From Auanema rhodensis (lineage: Eukaryota > Nematoda > Chromadorea > Rhabditida > Rhabditidae): a stretch of 64,000 nt of DNA. Below, in pieces: positions 29,393 to 45,173 of this stretch; the first letter of the stretch is position 1, and the number at the start of each line of letters is the position of its first letter. The notes under the pieces are model-generated. The model worked only from the letters and a program-made list of their open reading frames with translations, had not been told where the DNA came from and did not search any database. The translations under genes were made by a program, and so were the position numbers. The stretch is from the NCBI GenBank assembly GCA_964057225.1, contig OZ059898.1, forward strand, positions 1,426,001-1,490,000, written 5' to 3'.

Positions 29393-32200
29393 TATTAACT
29401 GATATAAGTTCACACTTATATCCTCGATTTTCACCCTGAAGAATTAATTTTTTTGTTGAATAACATTGTCCATCGTCTTTGCCTTGAAAAAAGGAATCTA
29501 AAAACATCTACTTTTTGCTAAATTATTTTGAAATTTTTCGAAAAAATTTTTGTCAAAATGTTTTTGGAAGCAATGTTGAGTGTACATGGAAACTCAACAT
29601 ACACTAATGCATCATTTTTCAAACGATCATAACTAATTTTTGTATTAAGCGTTTCTCAATGTAGTATAGTGCATTCGATGCGGATTTTTAAGCTGCGTCG
29701 ATCTGTGTTATCAGATTTGCGCTTGCTTAAAAATGCACCGAGATATCAACTGATATAAGTTCACACTTATATCCTCGATTTTCACCCTGAAGAATTAATT
29801 TTTTTGTTGAATAACATTGTCCATCGTCTTTGCCTTGAAAAAAGGAATCTAAAAACATCTACTTTTTGCTAAATTATTTTGAAATTTTTCGAAAAAATTT
29901 TTGTCAAAATGTTTTTGGAAGCAATGTTGAGTGTACATGGGAACTCAACATACACTAATGCATCATTTTTCAAACGATCATAACTAATTTTTGTATTAAG
30001 CGTTCCTCAATGTAGTATAGTGCATTCGATGCGGATTTTTAAGCTGCGTCGATCTGTGTTATCAGATTTGCGCTAGCTTAAAAATGCACCGAGATATCAA
30101 CTGATATAAGTTCACACTTATATCCTCGATTTTCACCCTGAAGAATTAATTTTTTCGTTGAATAACATTGTCCATCGTCTTTGCCTTGAAAAAATAAATC
30201 TAAAAACATCTACTTTTTGATAAATTATTTTGAAATTTTTCGAAAAAATTTTTGTCAAAATGTTTTTGGAAGCAATGTTGAGTGTACATGGGAACTCAAC
30301 ATACACTAATGCATCATTTTTCAAACGATCATAACTAATTTTTGTATTAAGCGTTTTTCAATGTAGTATAGTGCATTCGATGCGGATTTTTAAGCTGCGT
30401 CGATCTGTGTTATCAGATTTGCGTTAGCTTAAAAATGCACCGAGATATCAACTGGTATAAGTTCACACTTATATCCTCGATTTTCACCCTGAAGAATTAA
30501 TTTTTTCGTTGAATAACATTGTCCATCGTTTTTGCCTTGAAAAAAGGAATCTAAAAACATCTACTTTTTGCCAAATTATTTTGAAATTTTTCGAAAAAAT
30601 TTTTGTCAAAATGTTTTTGGAAGCAATGTTGAGTGTACATGGAAACTCAACATACACTAATGCATCATTTTTCAAACGATCATTACTAATTTTTGTATTA
30701 AGCGTTTCTCAATGTAGTATAGTGCATTCGATGCGGATTTTTAAGCTGCGTCGATCTGTGTTATCAGATTTGCGCTAGCTTAAAAATGCACCGAGATATT
30801 AACTGATATAAGTTCACACTTATATCCTCGATTTTCACCCTGAAGAATTAATTTTTTTGTTGAATAACATTGTCCATCGTCTTTGCCTTGAAAAAAGGAA
30901 TCTAAAAACATCTACTTTTTGCTAAATTATTTTGAAATTTTTCGAAAAAATTTTTGTCAAAATGTTTTTGGAAGCAATGTTGAGTGTACATGGAAACTCA
31001 ACATACACTAATGCATCATTTTTCAAACGATCATAACTAATTTTTGTATTAAGCGTTTCTCAATGTAGTATAGTGCATTCGATGCGGATTTTTAAGCTGC
31101 GTCGATCTGTGTTATCAGATTTGCGCTTGCTTAAAAATGCACCGAGATATCAACTGATATAAGTTCACACTTATATCCTCGATTTTCACCCTGAAGAATT
31201 AATTTTTTTGTTGAATAACATTGTCCATCGTCTTTGCCTTGAAAAAAGGAATCTAAAAACATCTACTTTTTGCTAAATTATTTTGAAATTTTTCGAAAAA
31301 ATTTTTGTCAAAATGTTTTTGGAAGCAATGTTGAGTGTACATGGGAACTCAACATACACTAATGCATCATTTTTCAAACGATCATAACTAATTTTTGTAT
31401 TAAGCGTTCCTCAATGTAGTATAGTGCATTCGATGCGGATTTTTAAGCTGCGTCGATCTGTGTTATCAGATTTGCGCTAGCTTAAAAATGCACCGAGATA
31501 TCAACTGATATAAGTTCACACTTATATCCTCGATTTTCACCCTGAAGAATTAATTTTTTCGTTGAATAACATTGTCCATCGTCTTTGCCTTGAAAAAATA
31601 AATCTAAAAACATCTACTTTTTGATAAATTATTTTGAAATTTTTCGAAAAAATTTTTGTCAAAATGTTTTTGGAAGCAATGTTGAGTGTACATGGGAACT
31701 CAACATACACTAATGCATCATTTTTCAAACGATCATAACTAATTTTTGTATTAAGCGTTTTTCAATGTAGTATAGTGCATTCGATGCGGATTTTTAAGCT
31801 GCGTCGATCTGTGTTATCAGATTTGCGTTAGCTTAAAAATGCACCGAGATATCAACTGGTATAAGTTCACACTTATATCCTCGATTTTCACCCTGAAGAA
31901 TTAATTTTTTCGTTGAATAACATTGTCCATCGTTTTTGCCTTGAAAAAAGGAATCTAAAAACATCTACTTTTTGCCAAATTATTTTGAAATTTTTCGAAA
32001 AAATTTTTGTCAAAATGTTTTTGGAAGCAATGTTGAGTGTACATGGAAACTCAACATACACTAATGCATCATTTTTCAAACGATCATTACTAATTTTTGT
32101 ATTAAGCGTTTCTCAATGTAGTATAGTGCATTCGATGCGGATTTTTAAGCTGCGTCGATCTGTGTTATCAGATTTGCGCTAGCTTAAAAATGCACCGAGA
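29393..32200. repeat. Tandem block copies, shift 1404 bp (4 monomers)
   Basis: Two consecutive four-monomer units share a dense set of rare variants at a constant shift: tttttttgttg (29447/30851), gcgcttgctt (29720/31124), catgggaactc (29937/31341), cgttcctc (30001/31405), aaaaaataaatc (30190/31594), gcgttagc (30421/31825), ctttttgccaaatt and gatcattac (30680/32084). The match stops near 32203, where gatatcaactgg replaces gatattaactg. Confidence 0.82.
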
Positions 32201-35200
32201 TATCAACTGGTATAAGTTCACACTTATATCCTCGATTCTCACCCTGAAGAATTAATTTTTTCGTTGAATAACATTGTCCATCGTCTTTGCCTTGAAAAAA
32301 GAAATCTAAAAACATCTACTTTTTGCTAAATTATTTCGAAATTTTTCGAAAAAATTTTTGTCAAAATGTTTTTGGAAGCAATGTTGAGTGTACATGGAAA
32401 CTCAACATACACTAATGCATCATTTTTCAAACGATCATAACTAATTTTTGTATTAAGCGTTTCTCAATGTAGTATAGTGCATTCGATGCGGATTTTTAAG
32501 CTGCGTCGATCTGTGTTATCAGATTTGCGCTAGCTTAAAAATGCACCGAGATATTAACTGATATAAGTTCACACTTATATCCTCGATTTTCACCCTGAAG
32601 AATTAATTTTTTCGTTGAATAACATTGTCCATCGTCTTTGCCTTGAAAAAAGGAATCTAAAAACATCTACTTTTTGCTAAATTATTTTGAAATTTTTCGA
32701 AAAAATTTTTGTCAAAATGTTTTTGGAAGCAATGTTGAGTGTACATGGAAACTCAACATACACTAATGCATCATTTTTCAAACGATCATAACTAATTTTT
32801 GTATCAAGCATTTCTCAATGTAGTATAGTGCATTCGATGCGGATTTTTAAGCTGCGTCGATCTGTGTTATCAGATTTGCGCTAGCTTAAAAATGCACCGA
32901 GATATCAACTGATATAAGTTCACACTTATATCCTCGATTTTCACCCTGAAGAATTAATTTTTTCGTTGAATAACATTGTCCATCGTCTTTGCCTTGAGAA
33001 AAGGAATCTAAAAACATCTACTTTTTGCTAAATTATTTTGAAATTTTTCGAAAAAATTTTTGTCAAAATGTTTTTGGAAGCAATGTTGAGTGTACATGGA
33101 AACTCAACATACACTAATGCATCATTTTTCAAACGATCATAACTAATTTTTGTATCAAGCATTTCTCAATGTAGTATAGTGCATTCGATGCGGATTTTTA
33201 AGCTGCGTCGATCTGTGTTATCAGATTTGCGCTAGCTTAAAAATGCACCGAGATATCAACTGATATAAGTTCACACTTATATCCTCGATTTTCACCCTGA
33301 AGAATTAATTTTTTCGTTGAATAACATTGTCCATCGTCTTTGCCTTGAAAAAAGGAATCTAAAAACATCTACTTTTTGCTAAATTATTTCGAAATTTTTC
33401 GAAAAAAGTTTTGTCAAAATGTTTTTGGAAGCAATGTTGAGTGTACATGGAAACTCAACATACACTAATGCATCATTTTTCAAACGATCATAACTAATTT
33501 TTGTATTAAGCGTTTCTCAATGTAGTATAGTGCATTCGATGCGGATTTTTAAGCTGCGTCGATCTGTGTTATCAGATTTGCGCTAGCTTAAAAATGCACC
33601 GAGATATTAACTGATATAAGTTCACACTTATATCCTCGATTTTCACCCTGAAGAATTAATTTTTTCGTTGAATAACATTGTCCATCGTCTTTGCCTTGAA
33701 AAAAGGAATCTAAAAACATCTACTTTTTGCTAAATTATTTTGAAATTTTTCGAAAAAATTTTTGTCAAAATGTTTTTGGAAGCAATGTTGAGTGTACATG
33801 GAAACTCAACATACACTAATGCATCATTTTTCAAACGATCATAACTAATTTTTGTATCAAGCATTTCTCAATGTAGTATAGTGCATTCGATGCGGATTTT
33901 TAAGCTGCGTCGATCTGTGTTATCAGATTTGCGCTAGCTTAAAAATGCACCGAGATATCAACTGATATAAGTTCACACTTATATCCTCGATTTTCACCCT
34001 GAAGAATTAATTTTTTCGTTGAATAACATTGTCCATCGTCTTTGCCTTGAAAAAAGGAATCTAAAAACATCTACTTTTTGCTAAATTATTTCGAAATTTT
34101 TCGAAAAAATTTTTGTCAAAATGTTTTTGGAAGCAATGTTGAGTGTACATGGAAACTCAACATACACTAATGCATCATTTTTCAAACGATCATAACTAAT
34201 TTTTGTATTAAGCGTTTCTCAATGTAGTATAGTGCATTCGATGCGGATTTTTAAGCTGCGTCGATCTGTGTTATCAGATTTGCGCTAGCTTAAAAATGCA
34301 CCGAGATATTAACTGGTATAAGTTCACACTTATATCCTCGATTTTCACCCTGAAGAATTAATTTTTTCGTTGAATAACATTGTCCATCGTTTTTGCCTTG
34401 AAAAAAGGAATCTAAAAACATCTACTTTTTGCTAAATTATTTTGAAATTTTTCGAAAAAATTTTTGTCAAAATGTTTTTGGAAGCAATGTTGAGTGTACA
34501 TGGAAACTCAACATACACTAATGCATCATTTTTCAAACGATCATAACTAATTTTTGTATTAAGCGTTTCTCAATGTAGTATAGTGCATTCGATGCGGATT
34601 TTTAAGCTGCGTCGATCTGTGTTATCAGATTTGCGCTAGCTTAAAAATGCACCGAGATATTAACTGATATAAGTTCACACTTATATCCTCGATTTTCACC
34701 CTGAAGAATTAATTTTTTCATTGAATAACATTGTCCATCGTCTTTGCCTTGAAAAAAGGAATCTAAAAACATCTACTTTTTGCTAAATTATTCTGAAATT
34801 TTTCGAAAAAATTTTTGTCAAAATGTTTTTGGAAGCAATGTTGAGTGTACATGGAAACTCAACATACACTAATGCATCATTTTTCAAACGATCATAACTA
34901 ATTTTTGTATCAAGCATTTCTCAATGTAGTATAGTGCATTCGATGCGGATTTTTAAGCTGCGTCGATCTGTGTTATCAGATTTGCGCTAGCTTAAAAATG
35001 CACCGAGATATCAACTGATATAAGTTCACACTTATATCCTCGATTTTCACCCTGAAGAATTAATTTTTTCGTTGAATAACATTGTCCATCGTCTTTGCCT
35101 TGAAAAAAGGAATCTAAAAACATCTACTTTTTGCTAAATTATTTCGAAATTTTTCGAAAAAATTTTTGTCAAAATGTTTTTGGAAGCAATGTTGAGTGTA

Positions 35201-35439
35201 CATGGAAACTCAACATACACTAATGCATCATTTTTCAAACGATCATTACTAATTTTTGTATTAAGCATTTCTCAATGTAGTATAGTGCATTCGATGCGGA
35301 TTTTTAAGCTGCGTCGATCTGTGTTATCAGATTTGCGCTAGCTTAAAAATGCACCGAGATATCAACTGATATAAGTTCACACTTATATCCTCGATTTTCA
35401 CCCTGAAGAATTAATTTTTTCGTTGAATAACATTGTCCA

Positions 35440-36840
35440 TCGTCTTTGCCTTGAAAAAAGGAATCTAAAAACATCTACTTTTTGCTAAATTATCTTGAAA
35501 TTTTTCGAAAAAATTTTTGTCAAAATGTTTTTGGAAGCAATGTTGAGTGTACATGGAAACTCAACATACACTAATGCATCATTTTTCAAACGATCATAAC
35601 TAATTTTTGTATTAAGTGTTTCTCAATGTAGTATAATGCATTCGATGCGGATTTTTAAGCTGCGTCGATCTGTGTTATCAGATTTGCGCTAGCTTAAAAA
35701 TGCACCGAGATATCAACTGATATAAGTTCACACTTATATCCTCGATTTTCACCCTGAAGAATTAATTTTTTCGTTGAATAACATTGTCCATCGTCTTTGC
35801 CTTGAAAAAAGAAATCTAAAAACATCTACTTTTTGCTAAATTATCTTGAAATTTTTCGAAAAAATTTTTGTCAAAATGTTTTTGGAAGCAATGTTGAGTG
35901 TACATGGAAACTCAACATACACTAATGCATCATTTTTCAAACGATCATAACTAATTTTTGTATTAAGCATTTCTCAATGTAGTATAGTGCATTCGATGCG
36001 GATTTTAAAGCTGCGTCGATCTGTGTTATCAGATTTGCGCTAGCTTAAAAATGCACCGAGATATCAACTGATATAAGTTCACACTTATATCCTCGATTTT
36101 CACCCTGAAGAATTAATTTTTTCGTTGAATAACATTGTCCATCGTCTTTGCCTTGAAAAAAGGAATCTAAAAACATCTACTTTTTGCTAAATTATCTTGA
36201 AATTTTTCGAAAAAATTTTTGTCAAAATGTTTTTGGAAGCAATGTTGAGTGTACATGGAAACTCAACATACACTAATGCATCATTTTTCAAACGATCATA
36301 ACTAATTTTTGTATTAAGTGTTTCTCAATGTAGTATAATGCATTCGATGCGGATTTTTAAGCTGCGTCGATCTGTGTTATCAGATTTGCGCTAGCTTAAA
36401 AATGCACCGAGATATCAACTGATATAAGTTCACACTTATATCCTCGATTTTCACCCTGAAGAATTAATTTTTTCGTTGAATAACATTGTCCATCGTCTTT
36501 GCCTTGAAAAAAGAAATCTAAAAACATCTACTTTTTGCTAAATTATCTTGAAATTTTTCGAAAAAATTTTTGTCAAAATGTTTTTGGAAGCAATGTTGAG
36601 TGTACATGGAAACTCAACATACACTAATGCATCATTTTTCAAACGATCATAACTAATTTTTGTATTAAGCATTTCTCAATGTAGTATAGTGCATTCGATG
36701 CGGATTTTAAAGCTGCGTCGATCTGTGTTATCAGATTTGCGCTAGCTTAAAAATGCACCGAGATATCAACTGATATAAGTTCACACTTATATCCTCGATT
36801 TTCACCCTGAAGAATTAATTTTTTCGTTGAATAACATTGT
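35440..36840. repeat. Tandem dimer copies, shift 702 bp
   Basis: A two-monomer unit marked by gtataatgc (35631/36333), gaaaaaagaaatc (35806/36508) and the unusual gattttaaagctg (36001/36703) is present twice. Edges are approximate. Confidence 0.7.
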
Positions 36841-36869
36841 CCATCGTCTTTGCCTTGAAAAAAGGAATC

Positions 36870-38750
36870 TAAAAACATCTACTTTTTGCTAAATTATTTC
36901 GAAATTTTTCGAAAAAATTTTTGTCAAAATGTTTTTGGAAGCAATGTTGAGTGTACATGGAAACTCAACATACACTAATGCATCATTTTTCAAACGATCA
37001 TAACTAATTTTTGTATTAAGCGTTTCTCAATGTAGTATAGTGCATTCGATGCGGATTTTTAAGTTGCGTCGATCTGTGTTATCAGATTTGCGCTAGCTTA
37101 AAAATGCACCGAGATATTAACTGATATAAGTTCACACTTATATCCTCGATTTTCACCCTGAAGAATTAATTTTTTCGTTGAATAACATTGTCCATCGTCT
37201 TTGCCTTGAAAAAAGGAATCTAAAAACATCTACTTTTTGCTAAATTATTTTGAAATTTTTCGAAAAAATTTTTGTCAAAATGTTTTTGGAAGCAATGTTG
37301 AGTGTACATGGAAACTCAACATACACTAATGCATCATTTTTCAAACGATCATAGCTAATTTTTGTATTAAGCGTTTCTCAATGTAGTATAGTGCATTCGA
37401 TGCGGATTTTTAAGCTGCGTCGATCTGTGTTATCAGATTTGCGCTAGCTTAAAAATGCACCGAGATATCAACTGATATAAGTTCACACTTATATCCTCGA
37501 TTTTCACCCTGAAGAATTAATTTTTTCGTTGAATAACATTGTCCATCGTCTTTGCCTTGAAAAAAGAAATCTAAAAACATCTACTTTTTGCTAAATTATC
37601 TTGAAATTTTTCGAAAAAATTTTTGTCAAAATGTTTTTGGAAGCAATGTTGAGTGTACATGGAAACTCAACATACACTAATGCATCATTTTTCAAACGAT
37701 CATAACTAATTTTTGTATTAAGCATTTCTCAATGTAGTATAGTGCATTCGATGCGGATTTTTAAGCTGCGTCGATCTGTGTTATCAGATTTGCGCTAGCT
37801 TAAAAATGCACCGAGATATCAACTGATATAAGTTCACACTTATATCCTCGATTTTCACCCTGAAGAATTAATTTTTTCGTTGAATAACATTGTCCATCGT
37901 CTTTGCCTTGAAAAAAGGAATCTAAAAACATCTACTTTTTGCTAAATTATTTCGAAATTTTTCGAAAAAATTTTTGTCAAAATGTTTTTGGAAGCAATGT
38001 TGAGTGTACATGGAAACTCAACATACACTAATGCATCATTTTTCAAACGATCATAACTAATTTTTGTATTAAGCGTTTCTCAATGTAGTATAGTGCATTC
38101 GATGCGGATTTTTAAGTTGCGTCGATCTGTGTTATCAGATTTGCGCTAGCTTAAAAATGCACCGAGATATTAACTGATATAAGTTCACACTTATATCCTC
38201 GATTTTCACCCTGAAGAATTAATTTTTTCGTTGAATAACATTGTCCATCGTCTTTGCCTTGAAAAAAGGAATCTAAAAACATCTACTTTTTGCTAAATTA
38301 TTTTGAAATTTTTCGAAAAAATTTTTGTCAAAATGTTTTTGGAAGCAATGTTGAGTGTACATGGAAACTCAACATACACTAATGCATCATTTTTCAAACG
38401 ATCATAGCTAATTTTTGTATTAAGCATTTCTCAATGTAGTATAGTGCATTCGATGCGGATTTTTAAGCTGCGTCGATCTGTGTTATCAGATTTGCGCTAG
38501 CTTAAAAATGCACCGAGATATCAACTGATATAAGTTCACACTTATATCCTCGATTTTCACCCTGAAGAATTAATTTTTTCGTTGAATAACATTGTCCATC
38601 GTCTTTGCCTTGAAAAAAGGAATCTAAAAACATCTACTTTTTGCTAAATTATTTTGAAATTTTTCGAAAAAATTTTTGTCAAAATGTTTTTGGAAGCAAT
38701 GTTGAGTGTACATGGAAACTCAACATACACTAATGCATCATTTTTCAAAC
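36870..38750. repeat. Tandem block copies, shift 1053 bp (3 monomers)
   Basis: ttaagttgcg (37062/38115) and gatcatagctaat (37349/38402) recur three monomers apart with the same flanking variants. The copies differ at the following ttaagcg/ttaagca site (37369 against 38422), so some divergence or conversion followed. Confidence 0.6.
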
Positions 38751-41700
38751 GATCATTACTAATTTTTGTATTAAGCATTTCTCAATGTAGTATAGTGCAT
38801 TCGATGCGGATTTTTAAGCTGCGTCGATCTGTGTTATCAGATTTGCGCTAGCTTAAAAATGCACCGAGATATCAACTGATATAAGTTCACACTTATATCC
38901 TCGATTTTCACCCTGAAGAATTAATTTTTTCGTTGAATAACATTGTCCATCGTCTTTGCCTTGAAAAAAGAAATCTAAAAACATCTACTTTTTGCTAAAT
39001 TATCTTGAAATTTTTCGAAAAAATTTTTGTCAAAATGTTTTTGGAAGCAATGTTGAGTGTACATGGAAACTCAACATACACTAATGCATCATTTTTCAAA
39101 CGATCATAACTAATTTTTGTATTAAGCATTTCTCAATGTAGTATAGTGCATTCGATGCGGATTTTTAAGCTGCGTCGATCTGTGTTATCAGATTTGCGCT
39201 AGCTTAAAAATGCACCGAGATATCAACTGATATAAGTTCACACTTATATCCTCGATTTTCACCCTGAAGAATTAATTTTTTCGTTGAATAACATTGTCCA
39301 TCGTCTTTGCCTTGAAAAAAGGAATCTAAAAACATCTACTTTTTGCTGAATTATTTCGAAATTTTTCGAAAAAATTTTTGTCAAAATGTTTTTGGAAGCA
39401 ATGTTGAGTGTACATGGAAACTCAACATACACTAATGCATCATTTTTCAAACGATCATAACTAATTTTTGTATTAAGCGTTTCTCAATGTAGTATAGTGC
39501 ATTCGATGCGGATTTTTAAGCTGCGTCGATCTGTGTTATCAGATTTGCGCTAGCTTAAAAATGCACCGAGATATTAACTGATATAAGTTCACACTTATAT
39601 CCTCGATTTTCACCCTGAAGAATTAATTTTTTCGTTGAATAACATTGTCCATCGTCTTTGCCTTGAAAAAAGGAATCTAAAAACATCTACTTTTTGCTAA
39701 ATTATTTCGAAATTTTTCGAAAAAATTTTTGTCAAAATGTTTTTGGAAGCAATGTTGAGTGTACATGGAAACTCAACATACACTAATGCATCATTTTTCA
39801 AACGATCATAACTAAATTTTGTATTAAGCGTTTCTCAATGTAGTATAGTGCATTCGATGCGGATTTTTAAGCTGCGTCGATCTGTGTTATCAGATTTGCG
39901 CTAGCTTAAAAATGCACCGAGATATTAACTGGTATAAGTTCACACTTATATCCTCGATTTTCACCCTGAAGAATTAATTTTTTCGTTGAATAACATTGTC
40001 CATCGTTTTTGCCTTGAAAAAAGGAATCTAAAAACATCTACTTTTTGCTAAATTATTTTGAAATTTTTCGAAAAAATTTTTGTCAAAATGTTTTTGGAAG
40101 CAATGTTGAGTGTACATGGAAACTCAACATACACTAATGCATCATTTTTCAAACGATCATAACTAATTTTTGTATCAAGCATTTCTCAATGTAGTATAGT
40201 GCATTCGATGCGGATTTTTAAGCTGCGTCGATCTGTGTTATCAGATTTGCGCTAGCTTAAAAATGCACCGAGATATCAACTGATATAAGTTCACACTTAT
40301 ATCCTCGATTTTCACCCTGAAGAATTAATTTTTTCGTTGAATAACATTGTCCATCGTCTTTGCCTTGAAAAAAGGAATCTAAAAACATCTACTTTTTGCT
40401 AAATTATTTTGAAATTTTTCGAAAAAATTTTTGTCAAAATGTTTTTGGAAGCAATGTTGAGTGTACATGGAAACTCAACATACACTAATGCATCATTTTT
40501 CAAACGATCATAACTAATTTTTGTATTAAGCGTTTCTCAATGTAGTATAGTGCATTCGATGCGGATTTTTAAGCTGCGTCGATCTGTGTTATCAGATTTG
40601 CGCTAGCTTAAAAATGCACCGAGATATTAACTGGTATAAGTTCACACTTATATCCTCGATTTTCACCCTGAAGAATTAATTTTTTCGTTGATTAACATTG
40701 TCCATCGTTTTTGCCTTGAAAAAAGGAATCTAAAAACATCTACTTTTTGCTAAATTATTTTGAAATTTTTCGAAAAAATTTTTGTCAAAATGTTTTTGGA
40801 AGCAATGTTGAGTGTACATGGAAACTCAACATACACTAATGCATCATTTTTCAAACGATCATAACTAATTTTTGTATTAAGCGTTTCTCAATGTAGTATA
40901 GTGCATTCGATGCGGATTTTTAAGCTGCGTCGATCTGTGTTATCAGATTTGCGCTAGCTTAAAAATGCACCGAGATATTAACTGATATAAGTTCACACTT
41001 ATATCCTCGATTTTCACCCTGAAGAATTAATTTTTTCGTTGAATAACATTGTCCATCGTCTTTGCCTTGAAAAAAGGAATCTAAAAACATCTACTTTTTG
41101 CTAAATTATTTTGAAATTTTTCGAAAAAATTTTTGTCAAAATGTTTTTGGAAGCAATGTTGAGTGTACATGGAAACTCAACATACACTAATGCATCATTT
41201 TTCAAACGATCATAACTAATTTTTGTATCAAGCATTTCTCAATGTAGTATAGTGCATTCGATGCGGATTTTTAAGCTGCGTCGATCTGTGTTATCAGATT
41301 TGCGCTAGCTTAAAAATGCACCGAGATATCAACTGATATAAGTTCACACATATATCCTCGATTTTCACCCTGAAGAATTAATTTTTTCGTTGAATAACAT
41401 TGTCCATCGTCTTTGCCTTGAAAAAAGGAATCTAAAAACATCTACTTTTTGCTAAATTATCTTGAAATTTTTCGAAAAAATTTTTGTCAAAATGTTTTTG
41501 GAAGCAATGTTGAGTGTACATGGAAACTCAACATACACTAATGCATCATTTTTCAAACGATCATAACTAATTTTTGTATTAAGTGTTTCTCAATGTAGTA
41601 TAATGCATTCGATGCGGGTTTTAAGCTGCGTCGATCTGTGTTATCAGATTTGCGCTAGCTTAAAAATGCACCGAGATATCAACTGATATAAGTTCACACA

Positions 41701-44700
41701 TATATCCTCGATTTTCACCCTGAAGAATTAATTTTTTCGTTGAATAACATTGTCCATCGTCTTTGCCTTGAAAAAAGGAATCTAAAAACATCTACTTTTT
41801 GCTAAATTATTTTGAAATTTTTCGAAAAAATTTTTGTCAAAATGTTTTTGGAAGCAATGTTGAGTGTACATGGAAACTCAACATACACTAATGCATCATT
41901 TTTCAAACGATCATTACTAATTTTTGTATTAAGCATTTCTCAATGTAGTATAGTGCATTCGATGCGGATTTTTAAGCTGCGTCGATCTGTGTTATCAGAT
42001 TTGCGCTAGCTTAAAAATGCACCGAGATATCAACTGATATAAGTTCACACTTATATCCTCGATTTTCACCCTGAAGAATTAATTTTTTCGTTGAATAACA
42101 TTCTCCATCGTCTTTGCCTTGAAAAAAGGAATCTAAAAACATCTACTTTTTGCTAAATTATTTCGAAATTTTTCGAAAAAATTTTTGTCAAAATGTTTTT
42201 GGAAGCAATGTTGAGTGTACATAGAAACTCAACATACACTAATGCATCATTTTTCAAACGATCATAACTAATTTTTGTATTAAGCGTTTCTCAATGTAGT
42301 ATAGTGCATTCGATGCGGATTTTTAAGTTGCGTCGATCTGTGTTATCAGATTTGCGCTAGCTTAAAAATGCACCGAGATATTAACTGATATAAGTTCACA
42401 CTTATATCCTCGATTTTCACCCTGAAGAATTAATTTTTTCGTTGAATAACATTGTCCATCGTCTTTGCCTTGAAAAAAGGAATCTAAAAACATCTACTTT
42501 TTGCTAAATTATTTTGAAATTTTTCGAAAAAATTTTTGTCAAAATGTTTTTGGAAGCAATGTTGAGTGTACATGGAAACTCAACATACACTAATGCATCA
42601 TTTTTCAAACGATCATAACTAATTTTTGTATCAAGCATTTCTCAATGTAGTATAGTGCATTCGATGCGGATTTTTAAGCTGCGTCGATCTGTGTTATCAG
42701 ATTTGCGCTAGCTTAAAAATGCACCGAGATATCAACTGATATAAGTTCACACTTATATCCTCGATTTTCACCCTGAAGAATTAATTTTTTCGTTGAATAA
42801 CATTGTCCATCGTCTTTGCCTTGAAAAAAGGAATCTAAAAACATCTACTTTTTGCTAAATTATCTTGAAATTTTTCGAAAAAATTTTTGTCAAAATGTTT
42901 TTGGAAGCAATGTTGAGTGTACATGGAAACTCAACATACACTAATGCATCATTTTTCAAACGATCATAACTAATTTTTGTATTAAGTGTTTCTCAATGTA
43001 GTATAATGCATTCGATGCGGGTTTTAAGCTGCGTCGATCTGTGTTATCAGATTTGCGCTAGCTTAAAAATGCACCGAGATATCAACTGATATAAGTTCAC
43101 ACTTATATCCTCGATTTTCACCCTGAAGAATTAATTTTTTCGTTGAATAACATTGTCCATCGTCTTTGCCTTGAAAAAAGGAATCTAAAAACATCTACTT
43201 TTTGCTAAATTATTTTGAAATTTTTCGAAAAAATTTTTGTCAAAATGTTTTTGGAAGCAATGTTGAGTGTACATGGAAACTCAACATACACTAATGCATC
43301 ATTTTTCAAACGATCATAACTAATTTTTGTATCAAGCATGTCTCAATGTAGTATAGTGCATTCGATGCGGATTTTTAAGCTGCGTCGATCTGTGTTATCA
43401 GATTTGCGCTAGCTTAAAAATGCACCGAGATATCAACTGATATAAGTTCACACATATATCCTCGATTTTCACCCTGAAGAATTAATTTTTTCGTTGAATA
43501 ACATTGTCCATCGTCTTTGCCTTGAAAAAAGGAATCTAAAAACATCTACTTTTTGCTAAATTATCTTGAAATTTTTCGAAAAACTTTTGTCAAAATGTTT
43601 TTGGAAGCAATGTTGAGTGTACATGGAAACTCAACATACACTAATGCATCATTTTTCAAACGATCATAACTAATTTTTGTATTAAGTGTTTCTCAATGTA
43701 GTATAATGCATTCGATGCGGGTTTTAAGCTGCGTCGATCTGTGTTATCAGATTTGCGCTAGCTTAAAAATGCACCGAGATATCAACTGATATAAGTTCAC
43801 ACTTATATCCTCGATTTTCACCCTGAAGAATTAATTTTTTCGTTGAATAACATTGTCCATCGTCTTTGCCTTGAAAAAAGGAATCTAAAAACATCTACTT
43901 TTTGCTAAATTATTTTGAAATTTTTCGAAAAAATTTTTGTCAAAATGTTTTTGGAAGCAATGTTGAGTGTACATGGAAACTCAACATACACTAATGCATC
44001 ATTTTTCAAACGATCATTACTAATTTTTGTATTAAGCATTTCTCAATGTAGTATAGTGCATTCGATGCGGATTTTTAAGCTGCGTCGATCTGTGTTATCA
44101 GATTTGCGCTAGCTTAAAAATGCACCGAGATATCAACTGATATAAGTTCACACTTATATCCTCGATTTTCACCCTGAAGAATTAATTTTTTCGTTGAATA
44201 ACATTCTCCATCGTCTTTGCCTTGAAAAAAGGAATCTAAAAACATCTACTTTTTGCTGAATTATTTCGAAATTTTTCGAAAAAATTTTTGTCAAAATGTT
44301 TTTGGAAGCAATGTTGAGTGTACATAGAAACTCAACATACACTAATGCATCATTTTTCAAACGATCATAACTAATTTTTGTATTAAGCGTTTCTCAATGT
44401 AGTATAGTGCATTCGATGCGGATTTTTAAGTTGCGTCGATCTGTGTTATCAGATTTGCGCTAGCTTAAAAATGCACCGAGATATTAACTGATATAAGTTC
44501 ACACTTATATCCTCGATTTTCACCCTGAAGAATTAATTTTTTCGTTGAATAACATTGTCCATCGTCTTTGCCTTGAAAAAAGGAATCTAAAAACATCTAC
44601 TTTTTGCTAAATTATTTTGAAATTTTTCGAAAAAATTTTTGTCAAAATGTTTTTGGAAGCAATGTTGAGTGTACATGGAAACTCAACATACACTAATGCA

Positions 44701-45173
44701 TCATTTTTCAAACGATCATAACTAATTTTTGTATTAAGTGTTTCTCAATGTAGTATAATGCATTCGATGCGGGTTTTAAGCTGCGTCGATCTGTGTTATC
44801 AGATTTGCGCTAGCTTAAAAATGCACCGAGATATCAACTGATATAAGTTCACACTTATATCCTCGATTTTCACCCTGAAGAATTAATTTTTTCGTTGAAT
44901 AACATTGTCCATCGTCTTTGCCTTGAAAAAAGGAATCTAAAAACATCTACTTTTTGCTAAATTATTTTGAAATTTTTCGAAAAAATTTTTGTCAAAATGT
45001 TTTTGGAAGCAATGTTGAGTGTACATGGAAACTCAACATACACTAATGCATCATTTTTCAAACGATCATTACTAATTTTTGTATTAAGCATTTCTCAATG
45101 TAGTATAGTGCATTCGATGCGGATTTTTAAGCTGCGTCGATCTGTGTTATCAGATTTGCGCTAGCTTAAAAAT

